64,000 nt of DNA, from NCBI GenBank assembly GCA_013397795.1, contig VZTJ01005553.1, positions 2,264,594 through 2,328,593 on the forward strand, in the 5' to 3' direction. Made by a program: the position numbers and the translations under genes. Positions within the stretch are counted from its first letter, which is position 1. Each line of letters starts with the position of its first letter. Below, piece after piece: positions 24,827 through 33,623 of this stretch. The notes under the pieces were generated by a model. It made no database searches, was not told where the DNA came from, and was given only the letters and a program-made list of their open reading frames with translations. This stretch comes from Orthonyx spaldingii. Taxonomy: Eukaryota; Chordata; Aves; Passeriformes; Orthonychidae.

Positions 24827-26104
24827 GATTGTTTTTATTGAAACTAGTCAACTAAAACAATGGGCCCAGTTGTGTCCTTTTGTTTACACACTGCTAAAAG
24901 CTTCTATCTAAAAGACACAGAAGCCAGTGTGTTAATTGTTTTAATTATGAAATGCAAGTAGAATACAAAAGCAGGAACTGACTTCACCATTGCAAAAAGC
25001 ATTATATTTAGATGAGTGATGAACAATTATAGCAAATTGGTTCAAGGATGACATCATCTGGTGGAAAAATGGGGCAAAGAGAGAAAAAAAAAAATCCCAC
25101 AATTTCTATGCTTCACCTTAATAAATTTTCAGTGGCCTACAGTGTTATTTCTCTCTAAAAAGAATCCCATTTCCAACTTCTCTCAACTAGGGCTTGTGTG
25201 CAAGTCATCAGTTGGAAGGAAAGGGCATGAAAAATATTTCAGCCAACACTTGTCCTGTCAAACCAAGTGCAGTGACTACAGAAGCCACAAGATGGCACAT
25301 GGTTTGTGCCCTGATTCTCACAGTACAAACAAAAGCTTGTGTTAAGAATCAGCAGGATGAGTTACTACAGCTTTATTAGTTTCATTGTCTTTTTAACAAC
25401 AAACATTTTCCACTTTATGAGTGCGAAATCTAAGACTTTAATTGTTGAAACTATTGAAGTTCCAGGAAAAAAATATCATTCAAGGGCATTAATCCCACCT
25501 CCAGAAAGTATACACATACCATGGCAGTGAAATATACTGCTTTTACTTAAAAACCCACTGCACTGTGCTCACAGACCTATTTTGATTAATGTAATCTGAC
25601 TACAGCAAACAAAACAGATTTGTAAAACTATCTCATTGAGCAAAACATTCATGCAACATGCAGATTCCAGTGAATATAGCCTATAACTTGCTTCTAATCC
25701 CTCAAATTCTTTTATCAAATGCATTCACCACCAAGGCAATATTTAGGAATCCTACACATCTGCATCATTCCTACAGCACTATTTATGTCCACCAAAATTG
25801 CTGTTTTCGAAGGGACCCATTTCCTTCTCCATGGAAATTACGTGAAATATGGCAAGCGCTACGAATAACTCCATGGAAGCTCTACATGAGCAAAGAGTCA
25901 TGTTCATTCCCATGATCTCATCCTCAAATCCTGCTCATATTTATTGAATAATTGTATTCTGTGAAAGTTTTCAGGGTTTGCTCTACAGTTTTATTCTGTA
26001 TTGGAAGGAAAGAGGCATCTCTTCTCCAGCAGAGGTGGGGTGGTGGGAAGCAGGGCAGTGACTGCTCCCTAGTACATTTCTGTGATCGTTTTTGCTCTCC
26101 TTAG

Positions 26105-26322
26105 TAGGAACTCCTTCTTCAGATTTTCTAAACACACTTTCTGGCATCATACAGCAGTTTGGTGTCATATTTGTTCCAGTTTCAGACACTGAAAATTGTG
26201 TCCTGAAGAAGACAGATATAAGAAACTTCGAAGTAAATACCAGCTTTGCTTCTGCCATAGCTCACACAAGACCAGAATGTCCAACAAGACATTCTTTTGG
26301 ATTAATAGACAACGACTATTAA
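26105..26322 (+). other. Exon-like open segment, possible terminal exon
   Basis: The sequence tgatcgtttttgctctccttag (to 26104) is a strong-looking 3' splice acceptor. It is followed by two bases and 71 open codons, then TAA at 26320-26322. The translation starts GTPSSDFLNTLSG and ends HSFGLIDNDY, with a mixed, non-repetitive composition. An ATTAAA lies at about 26488. I do not recognise the protein, see no partner exons, and an open run of this length can occur by chance, so this is a candidate only. It is not part of any transposon I recognise. Confidence 0.2.
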
Positions 26323-27386
26323 GTTTCAAATGTCTCTTCTGAGTATTTTACAGGCTAATTTTACTTTTAATGTGAACAGTATAATTATGAAAAGTATCTA
26401 TAAACTCCTTTCAAGTGAGCTAGCAAAGCAATTCTCCAGCTTCCTTAATCAAACCTCTTTGAGCTGCAGTGTTTCTAGGTTTCAAATATTAAAGCTACAT
26501 TTTATGTGGTGCTTATCTACCCCAGTGACAGGATTCTAAAAGATGGTTTCCAATTCAATTCACAGTAGTCCCATCTACTCGTTATTGATATTCCTAAACT
26601 TGTGCAAAATGATATCATGTTTTCTTTTCAGTCTGGGAATATTTCACTGTTTTGGATTTTATTAAACCTAATAATCTTATAAGCTAAATTTCTCTTATAC
26701 AAGTCAGGCTGCAGTCATATACTAGAGAAGAGATTCATGAAATGAAATGCTGTTCTCCAGCTCTATCCGTTTTGATCTCTTTAGTGGAACTCTTACACCC
26801 TAAAAGGACAGGGTTTTCAAGAATCAATTCTTAAAGTCCACCAGCTTATATGTGATCAAGTGATATGGGAACATATATATTTAGAAAATCACTCAGTGCA
26901 CACTTTTCACAATTACGCAATGTCTCACTTCATTTTTAATGGTGTTAACACAGGTCCATTGTAACACTGACTTATGTTCATTTAGCATAAAAGTACTCCA
27001 GAAATATCTATAAGGCTAATCGTCTCAATATAGTAGACTAAGACCAGTTATTAAGGGCATTTCAGACTGTAGAAGACAACTGCTTTATATGTGTGAAACA
27101 AAAGAAATATTCTTTTATTGTCTCGTGTTCTTTGCCTTTGAAACTCACTACTTTGACACTTCAAAAAAACAACACCAGAAGGCAAGATAAAGACAATGAC
27201 AGCAGGGGAAGACTGAGGAAGAAGGAGAAGGAAGATCGTATTTCTTTGCTCAAGGGTTTGTTTTGGCCATGAATGATTTATGCAGTATGACAATTATAGA
27301 TAGTTGTTTTCCTTCCCTATCTAATTAGAGTAAAATTGCATTAAGAAATTGAATACATTTTTTATTCTATTCAATTCCATTACAAG

Positions 27387-27643
27387 GGACGCTAGTGTTC
27401 AACAAACTGCAACAGCTAGAAGAAAATGCCTACTACATTTGGCTGCATTCAAGCATAACTCCCATGTAGCAGCATCAAAATGGCAAAGACTTTTTGTACA
27501 CAACTGGTGGCACAGCAAGCTGCATGCAACCTACATGCAAAGGAATATATTTAATTCTCCCTCTCTCTTAAAATTACACCCGGCAAAATATTTGTGGCAG
27601 ACAGTTAAGTTGACACTCTCCATGGGAAATAGTGACCCTTCAG
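27387..27643 (+). other. Exon-like open segment with acceptor and donor
   Basis: A pyrimidine-rich tract ending ccattacaag (27386) precedes 257 bases that are open in one frame. They are followed directly by ccttcag|gtgagc at 27643/27644, a consensus 5' splice site. The peptide begins DASVQQTATARRKCLLHLAA and is rich in His and Trp (VHNWWHSKLHATYM), which is unusual and argues somewhat against a conserved protein. No family was recognised. It could be chance or a non-coding transcript exon. Confidence 0.15.
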
Positions 27644-28002
27644 GTGAGCTAAAGACTGGAAAAGTGAACACAAAATACGACACATACACAGCACATATGA
27701 ACTTTAACTCCAAGTTGGTACTATCATGATAGCATCTGTGAAAGAAGAAACTGGTTCGTCAGTAAAAGGCTTCAGCTGAGACCTGATTTAGTCAATGAAG
27801 GACTTGCAAGGGTTCTCAGACTTCAAAGAACTTCAGACATCAAATATTGAGCATTCACAAGAATAAAGGCATATGGAGAAAGGTGAGAAGGGCTTCAAAC
27901 CCATTCCAAAGCACAATTAATATCAGTCTCATTTGACTGTCAATATGATAGCAATACCTCTTGCTCAGAGGGAAAAAAAAAAACAACAAAGGGGAAGAGG
28001 AC

Positions 28003-28144
28003 ACCTAAAAGGCCTCAAGGCCATGTTAGACAGGGCTTTGAGCAATCTGGTCTAGGAGAAGGTGTCCCTGCCCATGGCAGGGAGGTTGGAACTAGATGAT
28101 TTTTAAGGTCCCTTCAAACCCAAAGCATTCTATGATTCTATGAT
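28003..28144 (+). mobile_element. CR1 LINE 3' end
   Basis: The last 140 bp of a CR1 in sense orientation: 'gacagggctttgagcaatctggtctagga', 'aaggtgtccctgcccatggcaggg', 'ggttggaactagatgat', then 'ccttcaaacccaaagcattctatgattctatga', which includes the terminal octamer repeats. The copy is strongly 5'-truncated, as is typical. Confidence 0.95.
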
Positions 28145-28666
28145 ATTAAGGCTGTTTCCAGGTGGAACTGAGGTTAGTGAGATATTACAGAAACCTCTTG
28201 TGCTGTTTCCTAAGTCCCAGGTGCTAATCCAAGGCCACATGGCATGACAAGCAGCAGAAAGTGGTCCTTCCAATAGCAGTAAAGCAGACTGAACTTCATC
28301 GTGAGTTTACCATCTGATTCACTGCTCTTTAACCAAGGTTCCCAAAGCGATAAATCAAATCACCTAGCACAACAGGGTCTTCCCCAAACAAGTCTGAAGT
28401 AGAAATCCTTAAAAAAGCCTGGTATTGACTGTATGCTTTCCTTCTCTAAGGCCTGATAAGCGTGTTTGTTTCCCTGTTTCTTTTTCACCTGACATTTTCT
28501 CCATTTTTCCTCCTTATGTTTTGCTTCTCTCAGGCTCTTCAAAACTTACTGCAGACTGAATATTATAAGTTTCAATAAAAACCTTACTTAAACTGGAAGA
28601 AACTTAATTTTCCATTCTCAGGTATTATAAATCATTATATAACCCATAGTTTGCTAAAAAACCTCT
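28145..28666. other. Unique non-coding sequence
   Basis: About 520 bp between a CR1 tail and a solo LTR; nothing recognised. Confidence 0.6.
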
Positions 28667-29209
28667 TGTGGTTTAACCTCAGTAGGCAGCTAAGCACCAC
28701 ATAGCAGCTCACTCCCTCCCAGTGGGATGAAGGAGAGAATAGGAAGAGTAGAAGTGACAGAATTTGTGGATCGAGATACAGTTAAATAGGTAAGGCAAAA
28801 GTCTCACACAAGCAAAGCAAAACAAGGAATTGATTCCCCACTTCCCATGGCAGACAGGTGTTTCATCATCCCCAAGACTGTAGGGCTCCATCACACGTAA
28901 TGGTGACAAACACCATAACTCCAAATGTCCCCCATTCTTCTTCCACCAAATTTTATTGCTGAGCACAACAGCATATGGCATGGAATGGGTTAGTTGGGAT
29001 CATGCGTCCTGGCTCTATGCCCTCAACTTCTTGTGCATCTACAGCTTACTCTATGGCAGGGCATTTTGAGGAGCAGGAAGACCTCAATTCTGTGTGAGCC
29101 CTGCCCAGCAACAACAAATATATCCCGATGTTGTAAACACTCTTTTTAAGTCCAAATCACAGCACCAGCTACTATGAAGAAAATTAATTCTGCCCCAGCC
29201 AAAACCTAT
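28667..29209 (-). mobile_element. Solo LTR, near full length (avian ERV)
   Basis: It starts tgtggtttaacctcagtaggcagctaagcacc and includes 'cagctcactccctcccagtgggatgaaggagagaatagga'. It ends 'agcaccagctactatgaagaaaattaattctgccccagccaaaacc'. This is the reverse-complement arrangement of the LTR at 16341-16933 (its ctggta, attttctt and ggtttaaac-type termini in opposite order), so the element lies on the minus strand. There is no internal proviral sequence on either side. Target-site duplications are not clear. The body keeps tcatcatccccaagact and ttcttgtgcatctacagctt blocks shared with the other copy. Confidence 0.85.
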
Positions 29210-29282
29210 AGAAAACCAAAAACCCTTAACAATCTGTCAGAGATATTACCTCCCAACCAAATGTAAGACCTGCAACATTGAC

Positions 29283-29350
29283 TGGACCAAGTAGCCATCT
29301 ACCCAGTATCCTGTGTCCCAAAGTAGCCAGAAGGGGACAAAGGAAAATTC
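29283..29350. repeat. Possible old sauropsid repeat (CR1/L3-like)
   Basis: The stretch 'agtagccatctacccagtatcctgtgtcccaaagtagccagaaggggac' resembles the 'ccatctagcccagtatcctgtctcc...cagtggccag' block of an old interspersed repeat that I recall from bird and reptile genomes. Strand and family are uncertain. Confidence 0.4.
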
Positions 29351-29520
29351 CCACACAGTTTCAATTGCTGGGTGTGCTCTAGGAGCTTATCTCCTACTCT
29401 CCTGTATGAGCAGAAAAGAGAGCAGAGGAAGGTAACTACTACAATTCCTTAATCTGCACTACCACAGACTTTGGGAATGAAGCCTTCCTCAAGCCCAAGC
29501 AGTATGGGAATGCCCAGGAT

Positions 29521-29620
29521 GGAATAGAACAGAACAACATTCAGCTGGAAGGGACCTACAGGGATCTAGTCCAACTGATCTAGACCACTTCAGGGCTGAC
29601 CAAAAGTTAAAGCAAATTAT
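29521..29620 (-). mobile_element. CR1 LINE 3' end, second subfamily
   Basis: 'ggaatagaacagaacaacattcagctggaagggacctacagggatctagtccaactgat' is the antisense 3' terminus of the CR1 subfamily with 'ttcagttggaagggacctacaa.gatcatctagtccaactgcctgaccacttcagggctgaccaaaagttaaagc'. The last phrase is almost intact here to about 29610. It is a short copy of about 100 bp. Confidence 0.88.
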
Positions 29621-30152
29621 ACTGGATTTTTACTGGATACCAGGGTGAAGACATCAGCAACTCCCTCTTCACTTTGGTGTGGTGCAGCCTCCCAGTGCCA
29701 CCACCTGGTCCCTTAAGCTTATCCACAGAACATGGCTGCTCTAAGTGTGTGCCTCTGACACCTGGATGGAGTGTCTTAATAGTTCTACCCTGGGCAGGAG
29801 TCTGCTTTGGCTGTTGCATCTGAGGTTGTTCTTGATTGATTTACCATGGGCAGAGATATTTTGGATTATGGTCTGCTGAAGATGTGGCCCCCATGATGTA
29901 CATGCTGCTCTCAAGATATCCTGTCTACTGCATCTCCCCAGCATTTGTTTCAAGGGGGTAAAATCCCCCACACTCCTATTTCCTCTTGCCTTTCAAGGAT
30001 GTTCCATTAAAAGGGTAACTGCTGCCTGACATTCTGTTTCTGTTCTCTTCATTTCTGGTCATGTCGGTCTTTTTCTCTGTGCATTTCCTAACAATTTCCA
30101 GGATAGGAGGAGAGGGTTGAGGTCTGGGATTTTTGTTGGTGTTGTTGTTGCC

Positions 30153-30168
30153 TTTTTTTTTTTTTTTT
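30153..30168. repeat. Poly-T run, 16 nt
   Basis: Sixteen T after a gttgttgtt stretch; simple sequence. Confidence 0.9.
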
Positions 30169-30889
30169 GAACTGAGGTTATCATATCTGGGAATGACCAT
30201 AACTAAGATCTCTGTCCTGGGTATCCAGAGCCCCCGTTATTAAAACTGTTCATCCAGTCTCCACCATCACATGCACAGATCTACAATCGTTCATTTTAAA
30301 CTTCATCAGCCATTTTATCTCATTTTGTCTTTTAAGATCCTTTTGCAATTAATCATCCAGAGTTTCTTTGCTAGATAAATCTGTACTTTATGATCACCTA
30401 ATAAATATAATTCTTGACTATCCACCCCAAACTCAAATGAGGTAATATATGAACCAAATGTATTTTGCCCTTCCCCCTCCCCAAGAATCAGTTACCTACA
30501 CTCAAAGTCAATACCAAGCTGCTACACAGATTTTGCAAATCACTTCATACGTACCGTAACGTGAAAATATATCATAAACATAACCTTGTTTATATTGTAA
30601 TGGCAAATCTATTTGTACTCAAGTATCTGTAGACTTTTCTATCTTAAGCATGATAGTATATTAGATTTCTCTGTTTTAGATTTACACAAAGTTGCTTCCT
30701 TTAAAAATGTTTCCTTTCACTACTACATATTAATGTTGAAAAGATTACAAATTTATGTATTTGTTTAATCAAAATCATGTGTGCTATAGAATATTTAAAA
30801 AGAATTATGTTTCAGTTCTTGACAACATGACAAGTACATTTTAAAATATATCCTATTTTTTTTTTTACTTTGGGATTTTATTTTCATAG

Positions 30890-30974
30890 AGAGGTGAAAG
30901 AAAATGAGTACAAAGCACTTCATTCTGTAAAAGACTATTATGAAAATGAACAGTACAAGAATTCTTTAAAATAA
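30890..30974 (+). other. Exon-like open segment, possible 27-codon terminal exon
   Basis: A long T-rich tract (tttttttttactttgggattttattttcatag, ending 30889) makes a good acceptor. One base then completes a codon, followed by 27 codons and TAA at 30972-30974. The peptide begins EVKENEYKALHSVKDYYEN and is charged and tyrosine-rich, unlike translated AT-rich noise. An AATAAA occurs at about 31254, about 280 bases after the stop. I cannot name the protein. Twenty-seven codons is short enough for chance, so confidence is low. Confidence 0.2.
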
Positions 30975-32993
30975 TCCTCTCTTAGAGCCTTCAGTGCATT
31001 TAAAAAGGAAACTTCTGAAAAGAATGGAATTGTGAATGATCATTATAACCCATTTCCTATTATCGCTCAAGCACTGCTACCAGAACCATAATATAATCTA
31101 GTCCTCATTAAAAAATGCTTTATGCTCTTTTGTACAGTTAAGTTTTGTCTTGTGAAGTTTAAAGGGATTTCTCCTTGAAGGTTAACTTAGAACAAGATGT
31201 CTTTATATGCATTAATTATAAAAGTCCATCTAGGAGTAACAGCATTGATGAGAATAAATTTGTTAAATCAGAGTAGTAACATAATAGCAGAAGCTAAGTT
31301 AGCCACACAAATACCCTGAAAACAGAAGTAAATAGCATTATATACAATATATTATATTAATCTCTAACACTGGTAGTCAGATGTATTCCAGAGATTACCA
31401 TTGCAATTCTGCTTGCACTGAAGTCAGCAGAAGACTTTGACCTTAACCAAGTTCTTACTAAGTCATATTGAGATATCATTTTTATTGTATTTTTACCATT
31501 TCCAAGCGCGTATTTATTATTAACAGAGTTTAATTTGGGATTGCAAACCGTGAAGTTGAAGCGTGATGAAAACTTGCACAACCTTACAGACATTACAGTG
31601 ACTGTCAACATTCTTCTTTAAAAATTGCTGTGTTTATTGGAAACAATTTATTTTCAATTTGCTTGTAAAGAAATATGAAAAAGAAAAAATATAATGCAGA
31701 GGAAATAAGACTTCATTTGTAATCTTTGACGTATAATACTACATAGCAGTCATTAAATTCACTACAGAATTCATACAGCCACATTGATACCCAAAATGAA
31801 TTATCCCGTATTTCAGAACTCTCATCTGAGATGTTGCAAAGACTTCCTGATTTTCAGCAAAACCTACTAAATTATACATTCTGACACTTTGGAAAGCATC
31901 AGCGAGAACTGACTTAGCCTTTTAAAGCATCATATTCTTGGCTGAGCATTAACAAAAATTCTGAAAACATATTCATAACAAGTTTCAAAAAAATTATTGC
32001 AAATTAGGAATGATATATGACAGGCATATCTAATGTTAATCTCTTAGACACAACCATATGCAATTGCCAATCATGTTTAATCATATTACTTACAGCAGCC
32101 AAGGTATTCTGCAAGTGACACATTACCTGAAAACAATTCAATCTAGTTTTGTGCTTCTTCAGTAGACGCTCTTCCAAAGTTTGTCTCCATTTAAAAATAG
32201 TAAGAAGAGATGGCCACTTCAGTTGGCTTGACTGGTGGGTTTTCCCTTTCTGCCCATCCAAGGAACACCTTTTTTGGTAATGTGGGCACAAAACCTCATG
32301 AGATGCTGCTTTTACACTAGGTACACTTCCTCTGTGATTCATCAAGGCTGAGTTATTTACCACTAGATAATTCATTCTTAACCCCAGTCTTCTGATAACT
32401 GTTTTCTCAGTTTAAAATAAAAACCACCTATAATATATTTAATGAGTTTCCCTTACACATCTGTTTTCAAAGCCTCATGAAAGTATTTTTGTTTTTTGCT
32501 TACAGTAGTATTCTGTACCGTAAATTATAAATTTTGCTGTATTTTAGGGTACTTAATGCTATTAATTGTGCAACCTCGAACTGAGTTTACGTCATGCATA
32601 TGACACAAAACTGGTTATCATTTTTATCTGCCCTATCTCAGAGCCTCAGAGAGGATTCTAATCCATTATTAACAACTATTATATGAGGCTATGTGGTAGC
32701 TGCTCTCTCTCACACTTGTCTGTCCTGAACTGTTCCTCTTCTATTGCACTGATGTTACTGCTTTCTATTTTAGAGTTGCCAAAAGCATATTCAGAGCATC
32801 AGCGCACTCATGCAGCATGAAAAACAACTCCATTGACACATATTCAATGTAGCCAATAAAGATGTAGTAGCCCTATGAGAAGCATGTGAAAAAAAAAAAA
32901 GAAAAAATAAAAAGCTTCCTTAATATAGTTAGCAGAGCTACATAATTAAATGCCAGAGGGCAGTGAGCGCTGCTGGATGAACTGAACTGGTTC

Positions 32994-33017
32994 TTTTTTT
33001 TTTTTTTTTTTTTTTTT
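32994..33017. repeat. Poly-T run, 24 nt
   Basis: The longest uninterrupted A/T homopolymer in the window. On the minus strand it is a 24-nt poly-A lying about 30 nt after the stop of the open frame ending at 33041. Confidence 0.93.
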
Positions 33018-33258
33018 AAATCAATCATGCAAGCTTGATCTCATGCAAGGACACACATCTCTCCACACCAAACCAATAACATGAAAATAATGCCTAAAGC
33101 AGAAGCTATAGCTACCAAAGTTGCAATTGCAAAAAATCTGTCTGACCTTTTCCTCCCCCTCTGCACTCTCAAACACACTGGGAATAGAAATTTCAGCCTC
33201 TGCCTTAATATTCTAGAAGCCAAGCTGAGATATTTGTCATTAATCTGGAGATGTTCTT

Positions 33259-33311
33259 CATAGAATAATAGAATGGTTTGGGATGGAACAGACCTCAAAT
33301 ATCTCCAAGAC
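33259..33311 (-). mobile_element. CR1 LINE 3' terminus, very short
   Basis: 'catagaataatagaatggtttgggatggaacagacctcaaat' is the antisense CR1 3' end. Only about 50 bp remain before it abuts a second CR1 in the opposite orientation. Confidence 0.85.
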
Positions 33312-33623
33312 CACTGAGAAGGTTGGAGAGGGACTTTTTACAAGGGTGTGTACTGGTTGGACAAGAGTTAACTGACAGAGGGCAGGTTTAATTTAGATAT
33401 AAGGAGGAAATGCTTTACTGTGAGGGTGGTGAGGCACTGGCACAGGCTGCCCAGAGAAGCTGTGGGTGCCTTATACCTGGAATTGTTCAAGGCCAGGCTG
33501 AATGGAGCTTGGAGCAACCTGGTCTAGTGGAAGATGTCCCTGCCCATGGCCAGGGGCTTGGAACAAGATGATCTTTAATGTCCCTTCCAACCCAAACCAT
33601 TCTGAGATTCTATGATTCCATGA
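33312..33623 (+). mobile_element. CR1 LINE 3' end
   Basis: The sense CR1 3' region: 'gagagggactttttacaaggg', 'ggtttaatttagatataaggaggaaatgctttactgtgagggtggtgaggcactggcacaggctgcccagagaagctgtgggtgcc', 'ttcaaggccaggctgaatggagcttggagcaacctggtctagtggaa', then 'ccaacccaaaccattctgagattctatgattcca'. It covers the end of ORF2 and the whole 3' UTR, and is among the better preserved copies here. Confidence 0.95.

Larger units (their letters stand above)
23166..28002. other. Unique AT-rich non-coding sequence with two exon-like segments
   Basis: Nearly 5 kb without recognised transposons. It holds a TG/TA compound repeat (24085-24112), a 19-nt poly-A (24808-24826) and the exon-like segments 26105-26322 and 27387-27643, described separately. 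Confidence 0.55.
29621..33258. other. Unique non-coding sequence with exon-like segments
   Basis: About 3.6 kb. It includes poly-T at 30153-30168 and 32994-33017, a possible terminal exon at 30890-30974 (plus), an open minus-strand segment at 32004-32375 with donor-like motifs, and a membrane-segment-like open frame at 33041-33190 (minus). No transposon was recognised. Confidence 0.5.
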
